Shown here piece by piece: positions 21,101 through 31,632 of a stretch of DNA of 64,000 bases (position 1 is its first letter; each line of letters begins with the position of its first letter). The stretch comes from Petrosia ficiformis. Taxonomy: Eukaryota; Porifera; Demospongiae; Haplosclerida; Petrosiidae. The notes under the pieces were generated by a model that saw only the letters and a list, made by a program, of their open reading frames with translations, had not been told where the DNA came from and did no database searches. Made by a program: the position numbers and the translations under genes. The stretch lies in assembly GCA_947044365.1 (NCBI GenBank), contig OX345642.1, positions 5,991,507 to 6,055,506 of the forward strand, written 5' to 3'.

Positions 21101-23376
21101 CAAATATTCAGAAGGAAAATGGGTGGACAGCCCTGATGTCTGCCTGTAAGAATGGTCACTTTGAGGTGGTTCAAATACTACTCAAGGGAGGTGCTGATCC
21201 AAATATTCAGAAGGAAAATGGATGGACAGCAATGATGTCTGCCTCTGAGAATGGTCATTTTGAGGTAGTCGAAGTGCTACTCAATGAAGGTGCTTATCCT
21301 AATATTCAGCGAGTAGAAGGTAATACAGCCTTAATGTTAGCAAGCGCAAATGGTCATTTACAAGTGGTTAAAATACTACTGAAGGGAGATGCTGATCCAA
21401 ATATTCAAGAGGAAGATGGATGGACAGCCCTGATGCCGGCCAGTCAGAATGGTCACTCCGAGGTGGTTCAAATACTACTCAATGGAGGTGCTGATCCAAA
21501 TATTCAGAAGAAGAATGGGTGGACGGGCCTGATGTCTGCCTGTATGAATGGTCACTCCGAGTTGGTTCAAATACTACTCAAGGGAGGTGCTGATCCAAAT
21601 ATTCAGAAGGAAAATGGATGGACAGCAATGATGTCTGCCTCTGAGAATGGTCATTTTGAGGTAGTCGAAGTGCTACTCAATGAAGGTGCTTATCCTAATA
21701 TTCAGCGAGTAGAAGGTAATACAGCCTTAATGTTAGCAAGCGCAAATGGTCATTTACAAGTGGTTAAAATACTACTGAAGGGAGATGCTGATCCAAATAT
21801 TCAAGAGGAAGATGGATGGACAGCCCTGATGCCGGCCAGTCAGAATGGTCACTCCGAGGTGGTTCAAATACTACTCAAGGAAGGTGCTGATTCAAATATC
21901 CAAAAGAAAGATGGACGGACAGCCCTGATATACGCCAGTCATAATTGTCACTCCGAGGTGGTTCAAATACTACTCAATGGAGGTGCTGATCCAAATATTC
22001 AAGGGGAAGATGGATGGACAGCCCTGATGTCTGCCTGTACGAATGGTCACTCCGAGTTGGTTCAAATACTACTCAAGGAAGGTGCTGATTCAAATATCCA
22101 AAAGAAAGATGGACGGACAGCCCTGATATACGCCAGTCATAATTGTCACTCCGAGGTGGTTCAAATACTACTCAATGGAGGTGCTGATCCAAATATTCAA
22201 GAGGAAGATGGATGGACAGCCCTGATGTCTGCCTGTAAGAATGGTCACTTCGAGGTGGTTCAAATACTACTCAAGGGAGGTGCTGATCCAAATATTCAGA
22301 AGGAAAATGGATGGACAGCAATGATGTCTGCCTCTGAGAATGGTCATTTTGAGGTAGTCGAAGTGCTACTCAATGAAGGTGCTTATCCTAATATTCAGCT
22401 AGTAGAAGGTAATACAGCCTTAATGTTAGCAAGCGCAAATGGTCATTTACAAGTGGTTAAAATACTACTGAAGGGAGATGCTGATCCAAATATTCAAGAG
22501 GAAGATGGATGGACAGCCCTGATGCCGGCCAGTCAGAATGGTCACTCCGAGGTGGTTCAAATACTACTCAATGGAGGTGCTGATCCAAATATTCAGAAGA
22601 AGAATGGGTGGACGGGCCTGATGTCTGCCTGTATGAATGGTCACTCCGAGTTGGTTCAAATACTACTCAAGGAAGGTGCTGATTCAAATATCCAAAAGAA
22701 AGATGGACGGACAGCCCTGATATACGCCAGTCATAATTGTCACTCCGAGGTGGTTCAAATACTACTCAATGGAGGTGCTGATCCAAATATTCAAGAGGAA
22801 GATGGATGGACAGCCCTGATGTCTGCCTGTACGAATGGTCACTCCGAGTTGGTTCAAATACTACTCAAGGAAGGTGCTGATTCAAATATCCAAAAGAAAG
22901 ATGGACGGACAGCCCTGATGTACGCCAGTCATAATTGTCACTCCGAGGTGGTTCAAATACTACTCAATGGAGGTGCTGATCCAAATATTCAAGGGGAAGA
23001 TGGATGGACAGCCCTGATGTCTGCCTGTACGAATGGTCACTCCGAGTTGGTTCAAATACTACTCAAGGAAGGTGCTGATTCAAATATCCAAAAGAAAGAT
23101 GGACGGACAGCCCTGATGTACGCCAGTCATAATTGTCACTCCGAGGTGGTTCAAATACTACTCAATGGAGGTGCTGAACCAAATATTCAAGAGGAAGATG
23201 GATGGACAGCCCTGATGGCGGCCAGTCAGAATGGTCACTCCGAGGTGGTTCAAATACTACTCAAGGGAGGTGCTGATCCCAAAATTAAAACAAAAAGAAA
23301 ATACAAGGCACTGACATTTGCGATTATGAATGGTCATTCAGGAGTCGTTGAATTATTGAAAACCCATGGATTGTAG
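18196..23376 (+). CDS. Gene B: death domain / duplicated module / long ankyrin repeat protein
   Basis: A 1726-residue protein. Residues 2-6 read SSRPT because 15 bases near the start codon are missing compared with A. The death domain covers about 6-89. Module 1 has HYNFL near 196 and module 2 has YSFL near 642 (here CYSFL instead of YYSFL). A linker with SLPHTDI and THYNGDPDKQDNN, shared with E, leads to about 25 ankyrin repeats, the longest set in the window. That array contains exact higher-order copies: a 198-bp two-repeat unit seen five times and a larger block (GAYPNIQ...GDADPNIQ) seen three times at spacings of 396 and 693 bp. The end, KTKRKYKALTF, is shared with E. It is likely a cytosolic death-fold/ankyrin adaptor or sensor like its neighbours, with no catalytic motif visible. 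Confidence 0.85.
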   Translation: MSSRPTVKELDPVLKGLVRWKSFAIQLPTIELSDVVEIEQNHRGNIADQRLAVYGTWLGKCVNASWLDVITALEIIDETVLAEHLKVKCGLSLPHSSISPSDAIPQNPLLPNSSPDSYQDILVPSEVKVVKDLEWLSKCYGNLAADFRKEIDRLVRKDETVLRDIAIRIEEEDSYIIKGLPAVKTTDELFKLIHPHYNFLDIDLLETIAEYLNCEHFTTKIKEHNESVEIFKSTTPVESLRDSIIPYVPIPNSSNPRSIVIIKLQKPWRKRSIKLVERLAESLFPDNSRTFEWFRVMIGSVYVMFLVPEEKTESLVAISRQKLQFMRLMGIISLQIGSTRVLNEDVTKSFSFDSALLEASQLGNNEAIQFLVDLGAGNNITSNTVVPQARHKKFVPEKLASIFMGAIKQNNLRVVTELMNKVSVINIQLGVTVACRLGYSTIISLLIKHLQLSPRKFNFFIATLNEDTASLKQQLTQFGINPNTTLISDITPLMIASSCGHIEVLECLLQAEADVNSKDEDGYTPLAYAITGSKSLTIVQRLLQSGANPNILLGGISIIEKAKEENGTEEIVNLLLKYSALQLHKDYSRLAENGKTFINDQIEEKKLTILEVAEKIEADFPVTSLTKEQNVHELFNKLQPCYSFLSCDILVDITREFIGGEIEKELEGYLVMMRKFQKSVKIKQLKEVMSLVPIQKDTSDTCDVNIKLNGEWEEGILENLQQLLKHMFHNKQYLLNHMTVDERDSLCITFTIPTSQSGSIADEIKGSKEFIECVGVSRVSVGDVNVSIMKDSKFRFSSGLLRAAGNGMNKAVHFLVEMGVNTDNVDSNGMTALMLASKAGHEEIVETLLSIWTRGSCQDHGQTAVRTDTVSLPHTDIEQESMAGKNDETAAVETLVTHYNGDPDKQDNNGLTALCHASHNCHSEVVKILLNGGADPNIQKKNGWTALMSACKNGHFEVVQILLKGGADPNIQKENGWTALMSACKNGHFEVVQILLKGGADPNIQKENGWTAMMSASENGHFEVVEVLLNEGAYPNIQRVEGNTALMLASANGHLQVVKILLKGDADPNIQEEDGWTALMPASQNGHSEVVQILLNGGADPNIQKKNGWTGLMSACMNGHSELVQILLKGGADPNIQKENGWTAMMSASENGHFEVVEVLLNEGAYPNIQRVEGNTALMLASANGHLQVVKILLKGDADPNIQEEDGWTALMPASQNGHSEVVQILLKEGADSNIQKKDGRTALIYASHNCHSEVVQILLNGGADPNIQGEDGWTALMSACTNGHSELVQILLKEGADSNIQKKDGRTALIYASHNCHSEVVQILLNGGADPNIQEEDGWTALMSACKNGHFEVVQILLKGGADPNIQKENGWTAMMSASENGHFEVVEVLLNEGAYPNIQLVEGNTALMLASANGHLQVVKILLKGDADPNIQEEDGWTALMPASQNGHSEVVQILLNGGADPNIQKKNGWTGLMSACMNGHSELVQILLKEGADSNIQKKDGRTALIYASHNCHSEVVQILLNGGADPNIQEEDGWTALMSACTNGHSELVQILLKEGADSNIQKKDGRTALMYASHNCHSEVVQILLNGGADPNIQGEDGWTALMSACTNGHSELVQILLKEGADSNIQKKDGRTALMYASHNCHSEVVQILLNGGAEPNIQEEDGWTALMAASQNGHSEVVQILLKGGADPKIKTKRKYKALTFAIMNGHSGVVELLKTHGL

Positions 23377-24041
23377 GTAGTAGTACTGGGAGGTGTGGAC
23401 ACTAATATTGAAGAGGAACCTCTATATTTGCAGGTCAATAGGTGCATTCAGATGTGCATGTTTGAATACTCAAGGGAGTTGCTGATCCAATGTTTAAAAT
23501 AAATGTAGGAAACAGAAGTTGCTATTACGAATGATCATCCACAAGTTATTTAAAACCCATAGATTATAAAATTAGATCACCCTAGTACTAACAGTATTAT
23601 ATATATATGTTTTATTATTTTTGTCATTTTGTTTCTTCTGAATTTTTATATCAATTATTATAATTATTGTACAAGTATCATAATTCTACTGAATCTTGTC
23701 AAGAGTGTGCAGAGTGAATGGTTACTGTTATGTCAGTCTCAACAACATTATAGATTAGGGCCTCCAACACTTCATTTCAGGATCGTGGCAAAATAGTATG
23801 TCAATAATTTATGTAGACATTTTTCTATAAGCTTACATTTAAAAGTTAGGCAATTTATATACCTCACTGACAATTGCTGTTTGATGACCTTGACAGGACT
23901 TTTGGTAGACTGAGTAAAACATCACTATATGTAGTTAACTTATGGAACCTCTACTTCAAATGTAGTGATATGCAAGTTATATAATTATTTATAATGACAG
24001 TTCTGATACCAATGATTGTGTTATTTCTTCCTGTTTTTCAG
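23377..24041. other. 3' flank of gene B with an ankyrin relic
   Basis: 23466-23569 reads as a decayed version of the other type of C-terminus in this family: CTCAAGGGAG-TGCTGATCCAA, then a GGAAAC stretch, then ACAAGTTATT-TAAAACCCATAGATT and a stop. It therefore lies after the present stop as an untranslated fossil. AATAAA occurs at 23498-23503. About 23600-23960 matches the 3' flank of E. Confidence 0.55.
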
Positions 24042-24068
24042 GTTCTCCATTCGATGCCACTGAATATG
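24042..24068 (+). pseudogene. MBTPS1: MBTPS1-like short exon
   Basis: 27 bases between a pyrimidine-rich acceptor and a GTGAGT donor encode GSPFDATEYG (first Gly completed from the previous exon), matching a later, non-catalytic luminal part of site-1 protease. The related piece behind gene E is at 56088-56106 and has lost eight bases. Confidence 0.55.
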
Positions 24069-24201
24069 GTGAGTTAATGAGAGAGAGAGAGATTCACTGA
24101 AGTTAACCATTACCATCCATTTATTCATCAACTCATCCACCCATCTTGTAGCTACTGTTATTTGATCAATACATCCATCTTTCATTCATTCATTCTACTA
24201 G

Positions 24202-24484
24202 TGTTGTTTTAGTATGGCAATAATGATTCCTTTTAGTTACAGTTATTGTATGTCTAGTTTATCTCAATTTTAGTTATAGTTATAGTCAATTAACTAAAAT
24301 AATATTAGGCTTACTAAAAGGGTTTTAGTTTTAGTTAACTAACTAATTGGCCACTTTTAATTTCAGTTAGTTATAGTTATTACAGTAATAGTAGAGCTGT
24401 AATTGAGTTATAGTTTAGTTAGCTAAAAGTTAAAATGCCTTGCTTAAAGGGGTTTAGTTATAGTTATAGTTAACTAAAACAACA
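24202..24484. mobile_element. MITE-like element, second member
   Basis: It starts TGTTGTTTTAGT and ends ACTAAAACAACA, like 573-842, with an interior of TTAGTTATAGTTA motifs arranged in the opposite orientation. No coding capacity. It lies between two MBTPS1-like exon remnants. Confidence 0.65.
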
Positions 24485-24529
24485 CTATATTCTACTAACT
24501 TCATCTATTCATCCTTTCGTTCATCCAGT

Positions 24530-24982
24530 GATCAAGTAATGGAGGGAGAAATGGATATGAATGATAGTGATAATACATTTACAGCTAATTTGAAAGACCT
24601 GAGGAAGTTATCCTTCTAGTGATCATATAATAGTGAGAGATATGGAGATGAATGTTATATATAGTGGTAATACATTCTACAGCTAATTTGTTGTGAGTCC
24701 AGAGTAAGTTAACCAATGTATAATATATGTACTTATGATAAGTGTTTACATGTCATTTACCTTCCAACAGATGTTATATACATTTTACAGGTATAGAAGC
24801 TAAGACAGGAACTATCATTTAGTACATATACGTACCTGTATTAGGTCTACACAATATTAACAAAGGTAAGAGTATGATAATGTATAGTATGTATACTGTA
24901 TAACAATTTTTTTCTCTTCAGGTGGTCACAATTATAGTAAATGGTGATTTTGATTGTATCGATTCAGTTCATTTACAATCAG
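24530..24982 (+). pseudogene. MBTPS1: MBTPS1-like 3' exons, decayed
   Basis: Three pieces lie in the order expected for site-1 protease. About 24540-24600 contains NDSDNTFTANLKD. An exon at 24791-24865, bounded by ACAG and GTAAG, reads VPVLGLHNINK near its end but has an in-frame TAG. An exon at 24922-24982, bounded by TCAG and GTAAAC, reads IIVNGDFDCIDSVHLQS. The internal stop argues against function. Matches are to remembered motifs of the family. Confidence 0.6.
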
Positions 24983-26217
24983 GTAAACTACTTCTTTTTT
25001 CTCATCTTAAATAATACATGTATATAATTAATTAGCCTTCCCAAGTGCATAATAATTCTATTCATATGTAATGTTTGTGTAGGTAGAACATTCACCTGTT
25101 ACCTTAAGAGTTTGGATTATATGTTGATTCTAATTACAGTATTTTCCCCAAAAAGTGGTACAATTAATGGCACTTAGCACAGCGTTTATGCTGAAAAACC
25201 CTGTTTTATAACACTGATTGAACATTGCTGATGCACTTCACCACTCTTGATATTTACTCTGGGGAAAACACTGTAATTAATAATTATATTATAAAACTAT
25301 ACAATCTGTAATTACACTTGTATCAGGAGTGTATGTACATGTGCATGTGCACATTGTAATATATTATTATACAATTATATTATATAATAATTACATACCA
25401 CATGTACATGTACATGTATGTAGTAGTGTTGGGCATTATTTAATTGTATTGTCATGTCACAAATATTTATGTCACAATTATTAGTATCACCACTATATTT
25501 AGAATACCATTTTACTAATATATAGAACATGACATAAATTAGATTTCATAAACACTATTGAGGCTGTATGTTATGAGGAGAAATGACAGCAACTAAGTGT
25601 ATAATTTCAGTTTATGTTCTGTTTGTACTTATTTGAAGTAACTATTATCTCACATTAAGAATACATAATCATATGTAATAATTACTTAATGTAATAATCT
25701 CATCAATATCACCTATGTAGTAACTGCACAATACATTTTAGTGTTTCACATGTTACTATCAATATACTCACTGTTTCTGTGTCTCTACCTCATTTTTATC
25801 ATTGTGTTTCTCTCTCATAGATTATTTCTAGTTACTATATGAACTCATCAAATATAGATATAGTTCCAGTGTTTTTATCTTCCTGACTATCCATTTATGG
25901 ACAGTGATATCTGAAGTTGACATTTTGGGAGTTGACGTAATGGACCAGTCTCATGACTCACCCTGTGTCTTTACTATACAAAAAATGACAGGTAATAATC
26001 TCATTATTATTAAGCTATTAAATCCTTTTTATATTCTCTATATACAGGTAGTACAGTAAAACAATAAAATTAATATTGTGAAACTACACATTTTCATTAT
26101 TGAAGTAATGAATTTATCATAATATTGATAAATCCCATATTAATACATCACTATTATGTATGGATAGGTAAATGAATTTAGACTAAATGATGTAATTATT
26201 ATATTATAAATGTACAG
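24983..26217. other. Intergenic cassette segment, no gene seen
   Basis: Contains a short TACATG tract near 25400-25430 and the recurrent segment at about 25730-25970 that also appears at 3080 and 12690. No gene is evident. Confidence 0.5.
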
Positions 26218-26605
26218 GTCACTATTCTCAATGGAATGTGAGTAAGTCGTTAATTATGTTGTTAATAAAGCAAGTTATACATGTGTACATGTACCTTAAT
26301 TTATGTACCTACATGTGTACATGTACATGTACCTTAATTTATGTACTTTCATGTGTACATGTACATGTACCTTCATGCGTCCATACATGTACATATATCC
26401 ATACATCCATTCACTTTTCCATTGGTCCATAGCTTATATGCCAACTATAAATAGGAGCTATTGATAAGATGTTAGAGGTTTCATTGAGTTAGTCATATAT
26501 CCATGGACTGGATGGTTATCAGTAACTCTTATTGTAGTTAATGAGAGGAGTGGTTTCAATGGAGAGGATACAGGACAAATATCACTAACTATATCAACAC
26601 TAATA
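26218..26605 (+). pseudogene. MBTPS1: MBTPS1-like exon pair, decayed (copy 3 of 5)
   Basis: VTILNGM after the acceptor at 26218, then about 170 bp of TACATGTACC-type repeat (26275-26400). The second exon remnant ends at a GTGAG donor at 26605. A deletion removes bases between the codons for Leu-Ser and the Tyr-Pro-Trp-Thr region, breaking the frame. Confidence 0.65.
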
Positions 26606-27999
26606 GTGAGTTATTAATATTTATATATTAACAATTAATTAATGTATATGTAAATAGCATTTCATTTAGGGGACATTAGGTGCAGACCCTCCGCCTTGGA
26701 ATTAGGTTGCCAATAGGCACAAATAATCCTGTACATTCCCCTTCTCAATTTTATATTGATATCTACATGTACACATGCATGTAGCAGTGATAATGTGCAT
26801 GTAATAGTGATAATGTGTAGGTTGTCATGACTGCATGGTGACATACATGTAATTATAATCCAATAGTATTTCCTTATCCTGTCTATTAGATGTACAAAGA
26901 AGCAGAATAAATATTTTAATTAAATCGTTTTAGGTTTCCAAACCTTCTTTGTGCATCTAATATGTATTATTAGACATGATAATTGATTATAATTGGTACA
27001 TATATCTTTCATGTATTTTAATATAATTAGTACATGGCTGTGAAGTTAGATAAAATTATTCTGAACAACCTGGCAACTGCACTAGTTAATAAATTTGTGT
27101 ATTTTACCAATTCTATTTTGGCAGTATACCAGTGTCTTTCCTTGACATGTGGCAAACTTTATTAATTAACAAACTGAATGGTTGGTTGACTTTTGGAAAA
27201 GAAAAAAATTTTGCTGTTCTTTTTTTAGAGACAGTTGAAACTGGCTTCAGTTTGTTTCCTTAAAATACATTCAATGAACATTTTATAAAGACAGTAACAC
27301 ATCGAGAGAAGTGTTTCTGTTTCTTCAACAAGGAAGCGAGAGAAATTCATTTTCGTTGCTACATGTAGTCTAATTCTTGATCTGAGATCAGGAAAAGCAG
27401 GACTCTTTAACAGAATGAATCCGAGGCAAACTCAACATTACATTTGAACAAAATGAAGAGGCTTGATCTTTTGGCACCTGACCTGAAGGATTAGCAAATT
27501 TGAATACAGTGAAAAACAAAACAAGTGATTACCATTGAAATCAAGAAGGAAGAGCTAAAGCTTGACACTTACCTTGAGAATCATTACTTTCTGTTAGTGA
27601 ATGTAATTGGAAGCTTGGAGCGTGACACTTATCTGTAAAGTAACTATACCTGAATCTACCTTATATAATATATACATCCCATTTTAGCTGATTTCAAGTG
27701 TTATTAATTCAGGCTAGTTCGTCTTTTGTATTAGAATGTTGTCATTCCATATTAAGTCAGTCATTTTAATCGTATCATTTGAATGACTGACAAGATATCT
27801 GACAGTTTTTATAAGTCAGTATTCTATAGTAACAGTTTACACTTCTCCCTGGCACTATTAATTTATATAACATTCTGTTCAGTAGACTGTATGGCTACAC
27901 ATCATTCAAATGGAACATGATTTAGACATGCATTGACCAAATATGGTAATACTTCAGTGGGTATTGTCTCCACTCTTCAGTCTAATAATAGAAACTAGT
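26606..27999. other. Upstream flank of gene C
   Basis: Close match to 5200-6579 upstream of A along most of its length, including the 77-bp foldback element at 26885-26961 and the CTGACAGTTTTTATAAGTCAG block near 27799. No gene is seen. Confidence 0.55.
26885..26961. mobile_element. 77-bp foldback element, copy 2
   Basis: Best preserved member: the 18-bp ends are ATTAGATGTACAAAGAAG and, inverted, ATTAGATGCACAAAGAAG. Same position relative to the next gene as the copies at 5468 and 57884. Confidence 0.65.
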
Positions 28000-28086
28000 C
28001 TTTATAAGGATAAAATTATAAATAGAAAATGATAATAACAATATTCATAGCTTTTGATGAATGTGCATCTGCTGATATTTTCAGTT
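28000..28086 (+). promoter_or_regulatory. Promoter of gene C, CArG altered and TATA lost
   Basis: CTTTATAAGG at 28000-28009 differs from the CArG consensus at one base; the MEF2-type TTATAAATAG at 28016-28025 is kept. The TATAAAAG present in A is deleted, while TCAGTT at 28081-28086 remains, leaving an initiator-only core promoter. Confidence 0.5.
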
Positions 28087-28162
28087 GGACTGCTGTTAAA
28101 CTTAGAGTAAAGAAGAGGAACTTCTTTGAGTGTCTCAGAACACATTATATCTATCAGAACAG

Positions 28163-28221
28163 GTAATGCTTATTATTGTAACTTAGTTGTGATAAATATA
28201 GTTATTAAATATTTCTTGTAG
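28163..28221 (+). other. 5' UTR intron of gene C (59 bp)
   Basis: Donor ACAG|GTAATG and acceptor TTGTAG|TGAATC; nearly identical to the intron of gene A. Confidence 0.75.
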
Positions 28222-28227
28222 TGAATC

Positions 28228-31200
28228 ATGTCAAACATACCAACAGCAAGTAGACCAACTGTAAAGGAATTAGACCCAGCACTTAAAGGTTTAGTGCGAT
28301 GGAAAGGCTTTGCTATTCAATTACCTACAATAGAACTATCAGATGTTGTAGAAATTGAGCAAAATCACCGAGGAAACATAGCAGATCAGAGATTGGCTAT
28401 TTATGGGACATGGTTAGGCAAGTGTGTTAATGCTTCTTGGCTAGATGTTATAACAGCTCTTGAAACAATTGACGAAAATGTACTTGCAGAACATCTAAAA
28501 GTGAAATGTGGTCTTGTCATTCCTCACTGCCCTGATGACGCTATTCCTCAAACCCCACTCCCTCAAAACTCTTCACCTGACTCTTATCAGCATATTCTTG
28601 TACCTTCAGAAGTTAAAGTAGTAAAAGATTTAGAATGGCTGAATGAATGCTTTTGTGAATTGTTAGTAGATCTTCGAACAGAAATTGACAGATTAGTAGA
28701 ATCAGACAAAACTTTATTACGTAAGATAGCATATCGTATTGATGCTGAAGAATATTATACCATCAAAGGATTAACTGTTGTCAAAGAACCAATTGAACTG
28801 TTTGACTTAATTCGTCCACACTACAATTTCTTAAATATCTATCTGCTAAAAGCAATCGCTACACATAAATGTTTGAATAGTAACGATCTCTGTGCAAGAA
28901 TAATGGAATACAACGATAGTATCGAAATATTTAAATCCACTGTTCCAGTTGAAAGCCTAAGAAATAGTATCATACCTTATGTCCCTATACCAAATTCTTC
29001 CAAACCTCGTAGTATTGTAATTATTAAGCTACAGAAACCATGGAGTGTACAATCCATAACATTAGTGGAAAGATTAGCAGAAAGTCTTTTTCCTGGTCGT
29101 ACGTTTGAATGGTTCAGAGTGAGAATTGGATCGATGTATGTAATGTTTTTAGTTCCAAAAGAGAAAACCGAATCTCTTATTGCCACCAGTCGTCAAAAAC
29201 ATCAGTACATGAGACTAATGGGAGTCATTAGTCTACAGATCGGTAGTACTCATGTTCTCAATGAAGATGAAAACAAAAGCTTTAGTTTTGATTCAGCTCT
29301 TCTAGAAGCATCACAATTAGGTAATAATGAAACTATTCAGTTTCTGGTAGACTTAGGAGCTGGCAACAATATCACAAGCAATACAGCAGTACTTCAAGCT
29401 AGACATGAAGAGTTTGTACCAGAGAAGCTAGCATCCATTTTCATGGGTGCAATCAAACAAAACAATTTGAGAGTTGTGGCAGAGCTTATTAATAAGGTTT
29501 CTGTTAGTGATATACAATTCGGAGTGACAGTAGCATGTAGACTAGGGTATTCAACTATCATTAGTCTGTTAATAAAACATTTACAGCTTTCTCCACGAAA
29601 GTTCAATTTCTTTATTGCCTCTCTCAATGAAGATACCACTTCATTGAAACAACAGCTTACCCAGTCTGGTATTAATCCTAATACCACATTAATATCCGAT
29701 ATTACACCTCTCATGATAGCATCATCATGTGGACATATCGAAGTATTGGAATGTCTTCTACAAGCTGAAGCTGATGTTAATAGTAAGGATGAAGATGGTT
29801 ATACACCATTAGCATATGCTATTACAGGTAGTAAATCATTAACAATAGTACAACGACTTCTTCAATCTGGAGCTAATTCTAATATTTTACTCGGAGGTAT
29901 AGAGAAAGCCAAAGAGGAAAATGGAACAGAGGAAATTGTTAATCTTCTCCTCAAATACTCAGCACTTCAGTTACACAAAGATTATAGTCGTTTAGCTGAG
30001 AAAGTAAAAACATTCATAAATGATCAGATTAAAGAGAAAAAACTAACTATTTTAGAAGTTGCAGAGAAAATTGAAACACATTTTCCAGTTACTAATATAA
30101 CGAAAGAACAAAATGTACACGAATTATTTAACAAGTTACAACCATATTACTCCTTCCTGAGTTGTGATATCTTAGTCGATATTACAAGAGAGTTTATTGG
30201 AGGTGAGATTGAGAATGAGTTAGAGGGCTACTTGGTAATGATGACAAAGTTTCAGAAATCAGTTAAAATAAAACAGTTGAAAGAAGTGATGTCACTTGTT
30301 CCAATAAAGGATGACACATCCGATACTTGTGATGTCAACATTAAACTTAATGGAGAATGGGAGGAAGGAACACTTGAAAACCTTCAACAGTTACTCAAAC
30401 ACATGTTCCATAATAAACAACATCTTCTTAATCACATAAATGTCGATGAAAGAGACTCACTTTGTATTACGTTCACAATTCCTACTTCACAATCAGATGG
30501 CATTGCTGATGAAGTAAAGAGAAGTAAAGAGTTCATAGAGTGTGTTGGAGTATCCAGAGTGTCTGTTGGGGATGTTGATGTGAGTATAATGGAGGATTCC
30601 AAATTCAGCTTTAGTTCTGGTCTTCTGATAGCAGCTGAAAATGGTATAAACAAAACAGTCCAGTTTCTTTTAGATATGGGTGTTAATATTGATGATATTG
30701 ATTCTATTGGAAGGACAGCACTAATGCTAGCAAGTAAAGCTGGGCACGAAGAGATTGTAGAAACACTATTATCAGCTGGAGCTAATGGCAGTCAGGATGG
30801 TCATTCAAAAGGAGGTCAAGTACTACTCAAAAGAGGTGCTGATCCAAATATTCGGAAGAAAGATGGAGCAACAGCACTAATGTACGCCAGTCAGAATGGT
30901 CACTCAGAGGTGGTTCAAATACTACTCAAGGGAGGTGCCGATCCAAATATTCGAAAGAAAGGTGAAGTGACAGCACTGATGTACGCCAGCCAGAATGGTC
31001 ACTCAGAGGTGGTTCAAATACTACTCAAGGGAGGTGCTGATCCAAATAGTCGGACAGCAAATGGAGTAACATCCCTGATGGTTGGCAGTGAGAATGGTCA
31101 CTCTGAGGTGGTTCAAATACTACTCAAGGGAGGTGCTGAGTCAAATATTCAGGAGGAAGATGGATGGAATGCCCTGATGTTTGCCAGTGAGAATGGTCAC

Positions 31201-31632
31201 TCCGAGGTGGTTCAAATATTACTCAAGGGAGGTGCTGAGCCAAATATTCAGGAAGATAAATGGAATGCCCTGATGCTTGCCAGTGAAAATGGTCACTTCG
31301 AAGTGGTTCAAATACTACTAAAGGAAGGTGCTGATCCAAATAGTCAGACAGAAAATGGAGTCACGTCTCTGATGGTTGCCAGTGAGAATGGTCACTTCGT
31401 GATGGTGCAAATACTACTCAAGGGAGGTGCTGATCCAAATATTCAAGATGAAAATGGATGGACATCGCTTATATTTGCCAGTGAGAATGGTCACTCCAAG
31501 GTGGTTCAAATACTACTCAAGGGAGGTGTTGATCCAAATATGAAATCAAAGAGAGGAAAGAATGCTCTAACATTTGGAATTAAAAATAATCATTTACAAG
31601 TTATTGAGTTATTGAAAACCCATGGATTGTAG
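28228..31632 (+). CDS. Gene C: death domain / duplicated module / short ankyrin repeat protein
   Basis: An 1134-residue protein, the shortest of the six. The death domain covers about 12-94 (VRWKGFAIQL, ASWLDVITAL). In module 1 the part around the HYNFL motif (near 198) is clearly diverged from the other copies, reading LNIYLLKAIA and carrying two extra residues before NDLCARI. The rest of module 1, the short ankyrin stretch and module 2 (YYSFL near 640) are close to those of A, D and F. The C-terminal array has only about eight ankyrin repeats, followed by the KSKRGKNALTF end. The linker GSQDGHSKGGQVLLKRG is the A/F type. No enzymatic motif is visible; a cytosolic binding role is inferred. 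Confidence 0.85.
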   Translation: MSNIPTASRPTVKELDPALKGLVRWKGFAIQLPTIELSDVVEIEQNHRGNIADQRLAIYGTWLGKCVNASWLDVITALETIDENVLAEHLKVKCGLVIPHCPDDAIPQTPLPQNSSPDSYQHILVPSEVKVVKDLEWLNECFCELLVDLRTEIDRLVESDKTLLRKIAYRIDAEEYYTIKGLTVVKEPIELFDLIRPHYNFLNIYLLKAIATHKCLNSNDLCARIMEYNDSIEIFKSTVPVESLRNSIIPYVPIPNSSKPRSIVIIKLQKPWSVQSITLVERLAESLFPGRTFEWFRVRIGSMYVMFLVPKEKTESLIATSRQKHQYMRLMGVISLQIGSTHVLNEDENKSFSFDSALLEASQLGNNETIQFLVDLGAGNNITSNTAVLQARHEEFVPEKLASIFMGAIKQNNLRVVAELINKVSVSDIQFGVTVACRLGYSTIISLLIKHLQLSPRKFNFFIASLNEDTTSLKQQLTQSGINPNTTLISDITPLMIASSCGHIEVLECLLQAEADVNSKDEDGYTPLAYAITGSKSLTIVQRLLQSGANSNILLGGIEKAKEENGTEEIVNLLLKYSALQLHKDYSRLAEKVKTFINDQIKEKKLTILEVAEKIETHFPVTNITKEQNVHELFNKLQPYYSFLSCDILVDITREFIGGEIENELEGYLVMMTKFQKSVKIKQLKEVMSLVPIKDDTSDTCDVNIKLNGEWEEGTLENLQQLLKHMFHNKQHLLNHINVDERDSLCITFTIPTSQSDGIADEVKRSKEFIECVGVSRVSVGDVDVSIMEDSKFSFSSGLLIAAENGINKTVQFLLDMGVNIDDIDSIGRTALMLASKAGHEEIVETLLSAGANGSQDGHSKGGQVLLKRGADPNIRKKDGATALMYASQNGHSEVVQILLKGGADPNIRKKGEVTALMYASQNGHSEVVQILLKGGADPNSRTANGVTSLMVGSENGHSEVVQILLKGGAESNIQEEDGWNALMFASENGHSEVVQILLKGGAEPNIQEDKWNALMLASENGHFEVVQILLKEGADPNSQTENGVTSLMVASENGHFVMVQILLKGGADPNIQDENGWTSLIFASENGHSKVVQILLKGGVDPNMKSKRGKNALTFGIKNNHLQVIELLKTHGL

